NCBI GenBank assembly: GCA_947449255.1
Contig: CANFQX010000015.1
Coordinates: forward strand, 1-64,000
Length of the DNA stretch: 64,000 nt
Direction: 5' to 3'
From: Pseudobdellovibrionaceae bacterium
Lineage (GTDB): Bacteria; Bdellovibrionota; Bdellovibrionia; Bdellovibrionales; Bdellovibrionaceae
Under the pieces are notes generated by a model. That model did not search any database and had not been told where the DNA came from. It saw only the letters and a list, made by a program, of their open reading frames with translations. This document shows, one piece after another, positions 26,376-36,291 of the stretch; position 1 is the stretch's first letter; every line of letters begins with the position of its first letter. The position numbers and the translations under genes are program-made.

Positions 26376-27065
26376 ATGAAAACAAGAATTGATCTTAATG
26401 TTGAGCTTCGTCAAACAGGAAAAAGCACCAGCCGCGAACTTCGCACAAATCGCCAAGTTCCAGCTGTTATTTACGGAGCTATCAAGCCCGTTAATATAAG
26501 TGTTCTTGAAAAAGACATGGTTAAATACAATACACGCGCCTATGAAAATGCTCTTTTCAATATTAAAAGCACAGATAAAGGTTCAAACGGTATCGTTGTG
26601 CTTGTTAAATCCATAGACATTCACCCCCTTTCTCGCCGTCCTGTGCATGTTGATTTCTATGCTTTAGATCTTAAAAAACCAGTTCGCGTTTGGGTTGAAA
26701 TTCGCCTTGAAGGTAAGCCATTGGGTCTTGCTGAGGGCGGACTTTTGAATTTGATCAACCGTCAAGTTGAGGTTGAAGTTTTACCTACTGACATTCCTGA
26801 GTTCTTCGTTGCTGAAGTTTCTCATTTAGGTCTTGGTGAAGCTTTCCACGTTTCTGATTTAAAAGTGCCTGCATCAGCAAAAATTGTTTCTGGTGCTGAA
26901 TTAACTATCGCTGTTGTCAGCCTTCAAGAAGAAGAAGCTGCTGCTCCTGTAGCTGCGGTAGCTGCCGCTCCAGCGAAAGCTGCGGCTGGTGCTAAACCTG
27001 CAGCAGGTGCTAAACCAGCTGCAGGCGCAAAAGCTCCTGCGGCTAAACCAGCTGCGAAAAAATAA
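26376..27065 (+). CDS. rplY: 50S ribosomal protein L25 (CTC-type, with Ala-rich tail)
   Basis: This 229-residue ribosomal protein binds 5S rRNA through its N-terminal domain (RTGKSTSRELRTNRQVPAVIYG is the family start with small variation). The second beta domain (about 95-185) is the general-stress CTC extension. The last 35-40 residues are a low-complexity Ala/Pro/Lys/Gly tail with GAKPAA repeats, a feature of some delta-group L25 proteins. AAGGA precedes the ATG. A strong terminator follows at 27107. Confidence 0.93.
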   Translation: MKTRIDLNVELRQTGKSTSRELRTNRQVPAVIYGAIKPVNISVLEKDMVKYNTRAYENALFNIKSTDKGSNGIVVLVKSIDIHPLSRRPVHVDFYALDLKKPVRVWVEIRLEGKPLGLAEGGLLNLINRQVEVEVLPTDIPEFFVAEVSHLGLGEAFHVSDLKVPASAKIVSGAELTIAVVSLQEEEAAAPVAAVAAAPAKAAAGAKPAAGAKPAAGAKAPAAKPAAKK

Positions 27066-27106
27066 TATTTTTTCTGCCCAGCTTGTTTAACGTCAATGGA
27101 CTTACA

Positions 27107-27138
27107 AAGGCAGCTCAAATTGAGCTGCCTTTTTTTTG
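27107..27138 (+). terminator. Rho-independent terminator after rplY
   Basis: A perfect stem AGGCAGCTC/GAGCTGCCT (27108-27116 with 27122-27130, extendable inwards) is followed by eight T. It ends the prs/rplY transcript before pth. Confidence 0.88.
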
Positions 27139-27191
27139 CTTTTGATAGATCACTCTGTAAAACCCTAAAACAACACATTCAAGAGGCCCCT

Positions 27192-27755
27192 ATGTGGTTG
27201 ATCGTAGGCCTGGGCAATCCCGGGAATGAATACAAACTTACTCGGCACAATATTGGCTTTATGGCTGTAGATTTTTTTCTTCAAGGCTTGGGAAATCCAA
27301 CCTCTCAAAACAAATTTAAGGCTGAAATAACCCCTGCAACATGGCAAGGACATTCCCTCTTGTTCTGTAAACCCCAAACTTTTATGAATCTTTCCGGAGA
27401 AGCAGTGCAAGCTCTTATGGGATTTTACAAAATTCCGCTCGATCATCTCATTGTTATTCATGATGATATTGATCAACCCTTCAATCAGTTGAAAATCCAC
27501 AAAAACCGGGGCCATGGTGGACACAACGGCATCAAAAGCATTTCAAACCTCATGGGCTCGATGGACTACGCTCGCCTAAAATTGGGCGTGGGCCGTCCTG
27601 ACAATCCAAACTTTGCTGTTGCAGACTATGTTCTGGGCAAATTTAACAAAGAGGAAGTCTCACTTTTGCCCCAATTTTTAAATCGCAGCTGTGATGCCCT
27701 AGAAAGCTTGATCCTTGATGGAGTTCAAAAAGCTTCGACAAAATTCAATGGCTAG
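27192..27755 (+). CDS. pth: Peptidyl-tRNA hydrolase
   Basis: This 187-residue enzyme frees tRNA from prematurely released peptidyl-tRNA. Motifs are LIVGLGNPGNEYKLTRHNIG with the catalytic His20 region, KPQTFMNLSGEAVQ, VIHDDIDQPF and GGHNGIKSI. The ATG at 27192 is the family start (MWLIVGLGNPG); an upstream reading from 27096 would run through the rplY terminator and is not real. GAGG precedes this ATG. The ychF gene follows by 47 bases. Confidence 0.95.
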   Translation: MWLIVGLGNPGNEYKLTRHNIGFMAVDFFLQGLGNPTSQNKFKAEITPATWQGHSLLFCKPQTFMNLSGEAVQALMGFYKIPLDHLIVIHDDIDQPFNQLKIHKNRGHGGHNGIKSISNLMGSMDYARLKLGVGRPDNPNFAVADYVLGKFNKEEVSLLPQFLNRSCDALESLILDGVQKASTKFNG

Positions 27756-27802
27756 GTTAGACATTAACATATAAAGACATAATCATTTCCTAAGAGGTTA
27801 AT

Positions 27803-28903
27803 ATGGCACTTCAAGTTGGTATCGTGGGACTTCCCAATGTTGGTAAAAGCACCCTATTCAATGCGCTAACTTCTGCAAAAGCAGAGGCTGCAAATTATCC
27901 CTTCTGTACAATCGATCCCAATGTTGGCGTCGTGACAGTTCCAGATCCGCGCATGGAAAAAATCACAGGCTACATCAAACCCCAAAAAGTCATCCCAACC
28001 ACAATGGAATTTGTGGACATCGCAGGCATCGTCAAGGGAGCTTCTCAAGGCGAGGGTCTTGGAAATCAATTTCTTTCTCACATTCGTCAAACAGATGCCA
28101 TCGTGCATGTTGTTCGTTGTTTTGATGATCCAAATATTATTCACGTTGCGGGCTCTGTGGACCCCATTCGTGATATTGAAATCATCAACACCGAACTGCT
28201 TTTGGCCGATCTAGATTCTGCAGACAAACGCTTAAAACGCGTAGAGAAAATGGCTAAAAGCACCACTGATAAAAAAATCAAAATGGAATTTGAAGTTGCA
28301 CGCAAAGTGGTCGAAGCCCTTGGAAAAGGCCTTCCTGCTCGCTCGGTTGAATTGGATGAATTGGAAGTTCCCTATCTTAAAGATATGCATCTGTTGACAG
28401 CAAAACCCGTGCTCTACGCAATGAATGTCAATGACACAGATTTTGCAGCCGGCGGCAATGACTGGACTCGATTGGTTGAAAAACGTGCTGCAGAGGAAAA
28501 CAATAAAACTATTTTAATTTGCTCCGCTATGGAAGCAGAAATAGCTTTGCTTCCACCTGAAGACCGCGTTGAGTTTTTAGAAGCTCTGGGCGCTGAAGAA
28601 CCAGGCCTCAATCGTCTGATTCGTGAAGCTTATACTTTGTTGGGACTGCAAACATATTTCACTGCTGGCGAAAAAGAAGTTCGAGCTTGGACTATTCGAG
28701 CAAATACAAAAGCTCCACAAGCAGCTGGAGTGATCCATTCTGATTTTGAAAAAGGATTTATTCGCTCTGAAACTTATCACTGCGAAGATTTGTTCAATTA
28801 CAAATCAGAACAAGCCGTGAAGGATGCCGGCAAATACCGTGTTGAAGGCAAGGAATATGTTGTCAAAGATGGTGATATCTTGTTCTTTAGATTTAACGTC
28901 TAG
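27803..28903 (+). CDS. ychF: YchF/OLA1-family ATPase (redox-linked, ribosome-associated)
   Basis: This 366-residue protein belongs to the Obg-related P-loop family. G1 is GLPNVGKSTLFNAL, the Sw II region is VDIAGIVKGASQGEG, and NVND at the G4 position (instead of NKxD) fits its preference for ATP over GTP. A coiled-coil hairpin follows (about 135-190) and a C-terminal TGS-like domain ends DGDILFFRFNV. Length is normal. AGAGG precedes the ATG. It sits behind pth, a widely conserved pair. Confidence 0.95.
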   Translation: MALQVGIVGLPNVGKSTLFNALTSAKAEAANYPFCTIDPNVGVVTVPDPRMEKITGYIKPQKVIPTTMEFVDIAGIVKGASQGEGLGNQFLSHIRQTDAIVHVVRCFDDPNIIHVAGSVDPIRDIEIINTELLLADLDSADKRLKRVEKMAKSTTDKKIKMEFEVARKVVEALGKGLPARSVELDELEVPYLKDMHLLTAKPVLYAMNVNDTDFAAGGNDWTRLVEKRAAEENNKTILICSAMEAEIALLPPEDRVEFLEALGAEEPGLNRLIREAYTLLGLQTYFTAGEKEVRAWTIRANTKAPQAAGVIHSDFEKGFIRSETYHCEDLFNYKSEQAVKDAGKYRVEGKEYVVKDGDILFFRFNV

Positions 28904-28939
28904 TTTATAAATAGATATAAAAATTAAAGCCTGTTGAGT

Positions 28940-28978
28940 AAAACTGAGTTTAAGTTATGATGATTTAAACTCAGTTTT
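28940..28978. terminator. Hairpin after ychF
   Basis: A perfect 14-bp stem (28940-28953 with 28965-28978) and an 11-base loop lie 37 bases after the ychF stop. The right arm ends in TTTT and the left begins with AAAA, so it could terminate transcripts in either direction. Confidence 0.65.
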
Positions 28979-29009
28979 GATAAAGACTAAATTCTGATGG
29001 AGTCATTTT

Positions 29010-30482
29010 ATGGACGAATTATTGACCCTCTCAGCTTTGCAGCTTGCAGAGCGTATTTCTAAAAAAGAAACCTCGCCCACTGAGGTGCTTGAAGCGCATA
29101 TTTCAAGGATCGAACAGGTCAACTCGAAGCTCAATGCAATGGTTGAGAATGACTTCATTCGTGCTCGCAGAAAAGCAGCGGAACAAACTGAACAACTTGC
29201 TAAAAACAACTCTGACCTTCCCCCACTTTTTGGTGTTCCCTTCACAGTTAAAGAAATGTTTGCTTACAGCGGAATGAAGCGCACTGGGGGCAGCGTCCAT
29301 CATCAAAATGATGTCATGGACTGGGATGCTACGGTGGTTAGCCGATTGAAATCAGTCGGTGCAATTCCCATGGGCACCACCAATGTTCCTGAGTTGGGAT
29401 TTTGGTTTGAAACTTACAATAAAATATATGGCACGACCAACAACCCCTACAATATCGATCGAACTGCCGGTGGCAGCAGCGGTGGAGAAGGAGCTCTCAT
29501 TGGTGCGGGAGCTTCTCCGATGGGTCTTGGCAGCGACGTGGGAGGCAGCATTCGTATGCCTGCCACCTTCTGCGGTATTTTTGGTCACAAGCCCTCTCAA
29601 CACTTATTGCCCTTCACTGGACATTTCCCCTATTCCCAAGAAGACGTGAAAGATATCTTGGTTGGTGAAAAGTATCCCTACACGACTCTGGGCCCAATGA
29701 GCCGTCGTGCTCATGATTTATCCACAATGATGCAAATCATGATGGGACCTGATGGTTTTGATCAAACAACCTTACCTGGATTTAAACTGAATTCAAATTC
29801 TGAGCCCGTGGATTGGTCAAAGATAAAAATTGTCTTGTGCGCTGATCCCGTCTTTCACGGCACCAGAAAAACTGATCCCGAGCTTATCCAAGTTGTTCAT
29901 AATTGCGGGAAACTCTTCGAACAATTGGGTGCTCAAATTGTTGAACTTGAACCACGTTTTTTTGTTCGCTCGACTGAACTTTGGCTTGCGGCATTGAAAA
30001 AAACAAAAAACAGAAAATTTTATGATGTTTTAAAAGGACCACAAAATAACATCTCCTTTCCTAAAGAGCTGCTTAAAGTTCTCTTTGGAAAAAGTGATTA
30101 TATTTTTCCCAACATTATTTTTTCACTTTCTGAAATGCTAGGCAGCGAAAATCCAGACCTCCGCGAAGAACTGCACTCACTTCAAAAAATGAAACAGCAT
30201 CTGAGCACTCTTTTAGGCAACAATGGAATCTTATTGATGCCACCGCATCCCAGAGTCGCTCCTAAACATGGTGCTCCATTGTGTTCTCCATTTGATTTTA
30301 TTTACACCGGTATTTTTACGACTCTTGGAATGCCTGCGACTTCAGTCCCCATGGGACTCAATGGTGAGGGGCTGCCGCTGGGAATTCAGGTGATTGCAAA
30401 CCCGCTCAAGGATCACTTGACCTTGTCCTGTGCTGAATTCCTAGAACAAACTTTTGGAGGCTGGATTCCTCCATCCATTTAG
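29010..30482 (+). CDS. Amidase signature family hydrolase
   Basis: This 490-residue enzyme hydrolyses or transfers amide groups. The Ser-cisSer-Lys triad segments are visible: PFTVKEMFAY (Lys), TAGGSSGGEGALIGAG (cis-Ser) and GSDVGGSIRMPA (nucleophile Ser), then the FGHKPS block. Overall it looks nearer to fatty-acid-amide-hydrolase-like and indole-acetamide-type amidases than to GatA; I could not identify the substrate. GGAG precedes the ATG. It is preceded by the ychF hairpin and appears to be its own unit. Confidence 0.88.
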   Translation: MDELLTLSALQLAERISKKETSPTEVLEAHISRIEQVNSKLNAMVENDFIRARRKAAEQTEQLAKNNSDLPPLFGVPFTVKEMFAYSGMKRTGGSVHHQNDVMDWDATVVSRLKSVGAIPMGTTNVPELGFWFETYNKIYGTTNNPYNIDRTAGGSSGGEGALIGAGASPMGLGSDVGGSIRMPATFCGIFGHKPSQHLLPFTGHFPYSQEDVKDILVGEKYPYTTLGPMSRRAHDLSTMMQIMMGPDGFDQTTLPGFKLNSNSEPVDWSKIKIVLCADPVFHGTRKTDPELIQVVHNCGKLFEQLGAQIVELEPRFFVRSTELWLAALKKTKNRKFYDVLKGPQNNISFPKELLKVLFGKSDYIFPNIIFSLSEMLGSENPDLREELHSLQKMKQHLSTLLGNNGILLMPPHPRVAPKHGAPLCSPFDFIYTGIFTTLGMPATSVPMGLNGEGLPLGIQVIANPLKDHLTLSCAEFLEQTFGGWIPPSI

Positions 30483-30575
30483 TTTAGGTTCATTTCAATT
30501 TTTTAATGTCCCTATTCATTGTTGATTTATGACCCCACCTAAATTGAAATGCAAGAATGCGAAAAGATCAATTGA

Positions 30576-32897
30576 GTGGGGGACTCTTTGCTGCAAAAGA
30601 CCATTCTTTTTTTTAATAAAATTGCGACAAGAACAAAAAAAGAACTGACCACAGTTCCTCCGGTGTTCTTATTGTGCTTATGCCTTTTTATCACCGCAGC
30701 CAGTGCTTCGATCACACAGACACTTCTTGATCGAGAAGAAGCTGCTCTTTTTGAAAAAAAAGTGAAAAGCATTTCCTTATCCATCGAGACACGTCTTAAG
30801 ATTTACACCAACGCTCTCATTGCCACTCAAGCGCTATTTAAGGCCAACAAGTTTACGGATCGCAATGAGTTCGGCGCTTTTATTTCAGCTTTTAACCTTA
30901 GGACTCAGTATCCGGGAATGCACGGTATTGGATATACCCTTAAAGTGTCACAAAAAGATTTACCTGCACATGTCCGCCAAATTCAAGCTTCTGGATTGCC
31001 TGATTATCGACCGTGGCCAACAAGCAATGAGTCTGAATTGTATTCTATCATTTATATTGAGCCTCTAGACTGGCGAAATAAGCGAGCCCTCGGCTACAAT
31101 ATGCACTCTGATCCAATCCGTCGAAAAGCCATGGATCAGGCCCGTGACTCCGGCGAAGCCTCTACGACTGGGCTTGTGACATTGGTTCAAGAAACCAACG
31201 AAAAAACCCAGGCTGGTTTTTTAATTTACGTTCCTATTTACAAAAAAAACCTACCTATCTCAAGTTTTGAAGAACGGCGCAAGGCCCTTGAAGGCTTCGT
31301 ATTTAGTCCGTTTCGAGCTCAGGATCTTTTCGCTCAGATTCAAAAGGATCTCCTTAAAGATGACTCATCGATCATCATAAAGGTCTTTGACGGAAATTCT
31401 GACTTAGAAAAAGATTTGCTTTTTTCATCTCTAGAAGGAAAAGAAAAATCACCTGGTAAATACCTACATGAGCGCAGCCTTCCCCTCTTGATTGCTGATC
31501 ACCCCTGGACTTTAAAGATACAGGCTGCCCCCGAAAACCATTTAAATTGGTGGGAATTATCACCACTTTTTGTAGCCATCCTCGGAAGCATCATCAGTTT
31601 TTTGATCTTTTATATTCATCGATTTTCTAAAACTCTAAATATGAACCTTAAAGAAGATCTGAAACGCCAAAAAAACACCCAAGAGCGGGTTCGCGAAGCC
31701 CAGATACTCTCTGAACAAGCGAATCAAGCGAAGAGTCGTTTTTTGGCAGCAATCACCCACGAGATCAGAACACCATTGGGAATTATTTTAGGCTTTGCCG
31801 ATCTTGCTTTGGAGGCAAAGGGAATAAATGAGGAAGTTCGAGACTACCTTGTGGGTATTAAACGTAATGGCAATTCTTTATTAAACCTTATCGGTGATGT
31901 GCTAGATTTATCAAAAATCGAAGCCAACAAGATGGAAATGGACCTTCGACAAGTTCCTCTGCATGAAACCTTAGATGATGTTATCTCCTCGTTAAATCTA
32001 TTGACTCGAGAAAAGGGCCTCAATTTAAAATTAATTAAAGACGAACCGCTTCCCACTTTTATTTCAACAGATCCCCTGCGCTTTCGCCAAATCTTGATCA
32101 ATTTAATAGGTAATGCGATCAAATTCACGGAAAAAGGCGAAGTCTCTTTAAGGGTCCGAGGGCTTTCGAAGCCTGTTGTTGGATCACGGATTCACCTTGA
32201 ATTTTTAATTCAAGATTCTGGCATTGGCATTGTACCTGAATTTAAAAAAACTATCTTTCAACCCTTCAGTCAGGGCGAATCCTTAAAAAGCCAAACTCAT
32301 CGAGGCACAGGACTGGGGTTAGCCTTATCAAAACAACTGGCCATCGCCCTCGGAGGCGATGCTGAACTCGTCCACAGTGAAGTCGGCAAAGGAAGCACCT
32401 TTAGATTTTATATCAATGGAGGCTTATGCTCCAAAGCTCCGATTGAAAAGGAGCCAAAAAAAATAGATGCTTACAGAAATTCAACATCCCTGAGCAGCCA
32501 GACGCTGCCACCCCTTGAAGGAGTAAATATTCTTGTGGCCGAAGACTCCAGTGACAACCAGCTGCTGATCAAGCGATATTTGACCTCTGCTGGTGCAAAA
32601 ATTGATTTTGCTAATGATGGCCTAGAAGCTCTCTCAATGGCCAATAAAAAAGACTATAATGTGATCCTGATGGATATTCAAATGCCCAATTTAGATGGCT
32701 ATGAGGCCACCCAGCGTTTGCGTAAAGAGGGCTATAAGAAAAAGATCATAGCTCTCACTGCCAACGCGTTCAGAGAAGAGCGAGAAAGAATTCTGAGTGG
32801 CGGTTTTGATCAATACCTCACAAAACCGATTTCGAGGATAAATCTGATCAAAGAAATAAGTGCAATTTTGCTTAAAGAAAATGATTCGCAAGGTTAA
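30576..32897 (+). CDS. CHASE-domain hybrid sensor histidine kinase
   Basis: This 773-residue kinase has a membrane helix at about 25-45 and a periplasmic CHASE domain (about 75-290, GMHGIGYTLKVS, GYNMHSDPIRRKAMDQARD, GEASTTGLV). A second helix follows (325-347), then HisKA with AITHEIRTPLG (His395), HATPase (NLIGNAIKFTEKG, DSGIGI, GTGLGLALS) and a receiver (VAEDSSDN, DIQMPN with Asp700, LTANAF, LTKPI). CHASE domains sense small extracellular ligands. No response-regulator gene is adjacent, so it is an orphan. GTG 30576 is given; TTG 30588 has the better ribosome binding site (GGGGG five bases before). Confidence 0.9.
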   Translation: MGDSLLQKTILFFNKIATRTKKELTTVPPVFLLCLCLFITAASASITQTLLDREEAALFEKKVKSISLSIETRLKIYTNALIATQALFKANKFTDRNEFGAFISAFNLRTQYPGMHGIGYTLKVSQKDLPAHVRQIQASGLPDYRPWPTSNESELYSIIYIEPLDWRNKRALGYNMHSDPIRRKAMDQARDSGEASTTGLVTLVQETNEKTQAGFLIYVPIYKKNLPISSFEERRKALEGFVFSPFRAQDLFAQIQKDLLKDDSSIIIKVFDGNSDLEKDLLFSSLEGKEKSPGKYLHERSLPLLIADHPWTLKIQAAPENHLNWWELSPLFVAILGSIISFLIFYIHRFSKTLNMNLKEDLKRQKNTQERVREAQILSEQANQAKSRFLAAITHEIRTPLGIILGFADLALEAKGINEEVRDYLVGIKRNGNSLLNLIGDVLDLSKIEANKMEMDLRQVPLHETLDDVISSLNLLTREKGLNLKLIKDEPLPTFISTDPLRFRQILINLIGNAIKFTEKGEVSLRVRGLSKPVVGSRIHLEFLIQDSGIGIVPEFKKTIFQPFSQGESLKSQTHRGTGLGLALSKQLAIALGGDAELVHSEVGKGSTFRFYINGGLCSKAPIEKEPKKIDAYRNSTSLSSQTLPPLEGVNILVAEDSSDNQLLIKRYLTSAGAKIDFANDGLEALSMANKKDYNVILMDIQMPNLDGYEATQRLRKEGYKKKIIALTANAFREERERILSGGFDQYLTKPISRINLIKEISAILLKENDSQG

Positions 32898-32989
32898 ATG
32901 GGGCTGAGTGAGGTCTGATTTTTTGGTTTTTGCAGGTGATTTAAGCTTTTGAAAATGACTTTCTCTGTGAATTAAGTAGACTCCCACCC

Positions 32990-34054
32990 ATGATTAAAAT
33001 CACGACGACCCTAACAAAGACTCCTAAAGAGATGCCCCCAGCAAGCAAACTGGGATTTGGAAACTATTTTTCAGATCACATGTTTTTGGCAAAATTTGTT
33101 GAAGGCCAAGGTTGGTCTGATTCGCAAATTCTACCTTATGGCCCAATTCCTATGGATCCCGCTGCAGCTGTTTTTCATTATGGTCAGGCTTTGTTTGAAG
33201 GGATGAAAGCTTTTCGCCAAGAAAATGGCCAAGTCGTCTTTTTTAGGCCTGAATTCAATTACCACAGAATGAAAGAAGGCGCTGAGCGTATGTGCCTAGA
33301 GGCCCCTCCTCTGGATCTATTTATGTCAGGATTGCATGAGCTAGTTAAAGTGGATCAAAGGTGGATTCCTCAGGGACCAAACACCGCTTTATATGTTAGA
33401 CCCACTTTGATTGGGACCGAGGGTTTCTTAGGTGTTCGCCCTTCAAAGGAAACATTATTCATGATTATTCTCTCACCGGTGGGTTCCTATTACGGAGAAG
33501 GTAATAAGCCTATTAATATCTGGACTGAAGAAAACTACATCAGAGCAGCTCCTGGCGGATTGGGTGCAGTTAAAGCTGGCGCAAATTATGCTGCCAGCCT
33601 CAAGCCTGCTTGGGAAGCCAAGAAAAATGGCTATGCTCAAGTTTTGTGGTTGAATGTGGATCAGCAGGGCATTGAAGAAGCCGGAACGATGAATATTTTC
33701 TTTGTCTTTAAAAATGAAATTGTAACTCCCGCCTTGAATGGCAGCATTCTGGGTGGCGGCACTAGAGACGCTATTATTCAGCTTCTTAAATCAAAAAACT
33801 TACCGATTGTAGAGCGTCGAATCACCATGACCGAAGTGCTTAAAGGTGTTCAATCTAAAAATCTTTTAGAAGCTTTTGGAACTGGAACTGCTGCGGTCAT
33901 TTCGCCGATCGGTGGGCTTCATTACAGAAATCAAAATTTGGTTATCAATGAAGGCGAATGGGGCCAGCTCAGCACTGACCTCTACAAAGAAATCACATCT
34001 ATTCAGAGTGGAGCAATGCCGGATCAATTTAATTGGATCACGGCATTGAAATAA
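32990..34054 (+). CDS. ilvE: Branched-chain amino acid aminotransferase
   Basis: This 354-residue PLP enzyme exchanges amino groups between glutamate and the oxo-acids of Ile, Leu and Val. It belongs to fold IV: catalytic Lys195 in GAVKAGANY, with the family sequence PGGLGAVKAGANYAASL, plus FEGMKAFR near the start and QGIEEAGTMN. It resembles the long BCAT type. The ATG at 32990 has no strong ribosome binding site. It ends 70 bases before the convergent exported-protein gene. Confidence 0.92.
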   Translation: MIKITTTLTKTPKEMPPASKLGFGNYFSDHMFLAKFVEGQGWSDSQILPYGPIPMDPAAAVFHYGQALFEGMKAFRQENGQVVFFRPEFNYHRMKEGAERMCLEAPPLDLFMSGLHELVKVDQRWIPQGPNTALYVRPTLIGTEGFLGVRPSKETLFMIILSPVGSYYGEGNKPINIWTEENYIRAAPGGLGAVKAGANYAASLKPAWEAKKNGYAQVLWLNVDQQGIEEAGTMNIFFVFKNEIVTPALNGSILGGGTRDAIIQLLKSKNLPIVERRITMTEVLKGVQSKNLLEAFGTGTAAVISPIGGLHYRNQNLVINEGEWGQLSTDLYKEITSIQSGAMPDQFNWITALK

Positions 34055-34123
34055 GCACTTTAAAGAAAATTCCAGCGTAAGATTTTTTGGGAAAACCAAG
34101 CCCTAAGATTCAAAATTTTGATC

Positions 34124-35818
34124 CTATTTTTCTTGCGAAAAAACATCAAACTCATCAACACTGGGTGTGTCCACCGATGTCGTCAATGAAAGATTATAAA
34201 GGAATAAAGACATCGAATCCGTAACTTCATTCATGCCCTTCGAGACGATGGTTTGCCCAGTGTGATCGACATCAGCCACAGAAGCCACCGCGGATTGAGC
34301 CGTTCCAATTGTGGCATTCCGATTCAGCAGATAAGACGTGACTTCCTTGAGACAAGATTTATCAAAGTCATGCTCCTGGGTTGGCTGACTTCGACACACT
34401 TTGCAACCTTCCAAAACCTCTTGTCGTGTTCTTGGATGAACCGCAGAATGAATTGAATTTGATGTCAAATTATTTTTGGTTTTAAAAGAACTTTTCAATG
34501 TGCAGCGATCATAGATGCTTTTCAATCGCACGGCCGTGGCGACCTCACCCATTATATAGAGTGTGTCTCCCGCAAAATTTAAAAGCGGATACTTTTTAAG
34601 CCTAGAACTGGCCAGCCCAAAAACCAAAGAGGCCGTCACACTGCGTGCTGCCAGAAGTGAGGCCATGGCTCGGGCTGGGGGCAGCATTGAAACGACAGAT
34701 AAACCTTTATTAATCTTGGCATCAAATAAATGGGCTCCTTCTCCATAGCGCATTTTTAATGCACAAATAAAGGCCTTTTCTTCTTTAGAAATGTTTCGAT
34801 TTTCAAAACTTTCATTGCCCAAATCGCTGATATTAAAATCCTCTAGCAATTTTCTTTTTTGCACCAAGGTTGGTCGGTAAAAGCAATCGTCTCCTTGATT
34901 TTCTTTAGCTCCAGAGGGCTTTGGTGCATTCGCCCCCCCCGCAGGTCGACAAGATCGTGACCAATAATCTTGGTCCTCCTTAAATTGCTGCTTCTGCTGT
35001 TCACTTTTTTTACTAATGATATCTTGAATTGTTGCTATTTGCTTTTCTCGGTTCATTTTTCCAAATTCATTCAGAGTCTTATCGTCTTGGGCCAGTGCCG
35101 CAAAAGCTTCTTCAAACTGAAACCCCAATGCATTTTTCTTGTCTTGATAATTTACTAAAACAGTCAGTGCTGTCACGGGCTCAACTTCGGAGAAAAATGT
35201 CTCCCCATTTTTTGTGGAACCAGGGAAGAATTTTTCTAAGGCTTTCTTTTCGGCGTCTGAAAATTGCGGAACTGGCCCCTTGTCCTCATCAAAAGATCTG
35301 AACTTTTCTCTATAAATTTGAAATGCCGACAATCTATCCACAAAATCGGAAGCCAGCTGATCTCTTTTTTGGGTGCTGCTCGCAAAGCAATCTAAGGCCG
35401 ATTGACGACATCTCAGAATGTCCTTCTTAGTTCGCACTAGACTGTCAAAAAATATTTCTTCTGAAGTGCTCTGATAGGATGAGAAATCCAAACCAATTCC
35501 TTTTGGTAAACTTGAGAAATCATAACAGCGATCGCTGGCACGCTCTGATTTTTTTTGGATCACCGCGAAACCTGCTTGCCCCAAATCTGGATAGACCTTA
35601 CCGCAAATTTTACTTTCAAGGGGCTTCGCAAATTGCTCAACCCACTCGGTTTGTTTTTTATTTATTCCATCCAGTATTTTACGGCCAAGTGAAATATTTG
35701 GACCTTCCTCTGCAAAAGTGGGTGTCGGTACCATTACTAAAAAGGACAAAAAAGAAAAAATAGATAAAGTGAAAACAGTGTACGGCAATTTTTTACTTAC
35801 GTGCCTAGAAAATTGCAC
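34124..35818 (-). CDS. Large exported protein of unknown function
   Basis: This 564-residue protein has a signal peptide: MQFSRHVSKK, hydrophobic 11-34, cleavage near TPTFA. The mature part is polar and mainly alpha-helical, with scattered Cys (CGKVYPD, RCYDF, SCRPAGG, GDDCFYR, CKVCRS). A hydrophobic stretch at about 385-425 (SMLPPARAMASLLAARSV) could be a membrane helix. I see no catalytic motif and do not recognise the family. The Cys pattern suggests disulfides outside the cytoplasm. It is convergent with ilvE and separated from the rightward tRNA-Ala by about 260 bases. Confidence 0.6.
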   Translation of the reverse strand: MQFSRHVSKKLPYTVFTLSIFSFLSFLVMVPTPTFAEEGPNISLGRKILDGINKKQTEWVEQFAKPLESKICGKVYPDLGQAGFAVIQKKSERASDRCYDFSSLPKGIGLDFSSYQSTSEEIFFDSLVRTKKDILRCRQSALDCFASSTQKRDQLASDFVDRLSAFQIYREKFRSFDEDKGPVPQFSDAEKKALEKFFPGSTKNGETFFSEVEPVTALTVLVNYQDKKNALGFQFEEAFAALAQDDKTLNEFGKMNREKQIATIQDIISKKSEQQKQQFKEDQDYWSRSCRPAGGANAPKPSGAKENQGDDCFYRPTLVQKRKLLEDFNISDLGNESFENRNISKEEKAFICALKMRYGEGAHLFDAKINKGLSVVSMLPPARAMASLLAARSVTASLVFGLASSRLKKYPLLNFAGDTLYIMGEVATAVRLKSIYDRCTLKSSFKTKNNLTSNSIHSAVHPRTRQEVLEGCKVCRSQPTQEHDFDKSCLKEVTSYLLNRNATIGTAQSAVASVADVDHTGQTIVSKGMNEVTDSMSLFLYNLSLTTSVDTPSVDEFDVFSQEK

Positions 35819-36025
35819 CAGATTCCCCCTGAACAGATTGAGTTCAAACTTAGACTATTGTATTTCAAAGAAATCCAATTCGCAAAGCGTCACTGACGTC
35901 CTTTCCCACAGAAAGGACAAACCCAGTCAAAAGCCAAGCCAGTAAATTGAGCTTTTGGGCTTTTAGTATGGATATTTTGGCTTTCATTATCCCTAAATAT
36001 TTTTAAAAAATTCTTAGATTCCCTC

Positions 36026-36055
36026 TTGCCCGACAATCAACTGTCTGCTTAGAAT
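36026..36055 (+). promoter_or_regulatory. Promoter of tRNA-Ala
   Basis: TTGCCC (36026-36031) and TAGAAT (36050-36055) are separated by 18 bases and lie 25 bases before the tRNA 5' end, consistent with a sigma-70-type promoter. Confidence 0.6.
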
Positions 36056-36079
36056 ACGAGTTCAGCAATTCATGAGAGT

Positions 36080-36155
36080 GGGCCTGTAGCGCAGCTGGGA
36101 GCGCGCTTGCATGGCATGCAAGAGGTCGTCGGTTCGATCCCGATCAGGTCCACCA
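36080..36155 (+). tRNA. tRNA-Ala (GGC)
   Basis: A 76-base cloverleaf: acceptor GGGCCTG/CAGGTCC with one G-U pair, D-arm GCGC/GCGC, anticodon stem CTTGC/GCAAG around ATGGCAT (anticodon GGC), T-arm with GGTTCGATCCC, discriminator A, and encoded CCA at 36153-36155. It reads GCC/GCU alanine codons. Confidence 0.92.
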
Positions 36156-36291
36156 AAATTCAACGCTCGCTTCGACAGTTTACCTTAATATCTAGCGCCC
36201 AAGAGATGATCGACTAACGACCTATCTCAATGAAATGAACTTGTGACATCAGTGAGGCGAGGCGAATCAATCAGCGACTTCCGCCCCCACC

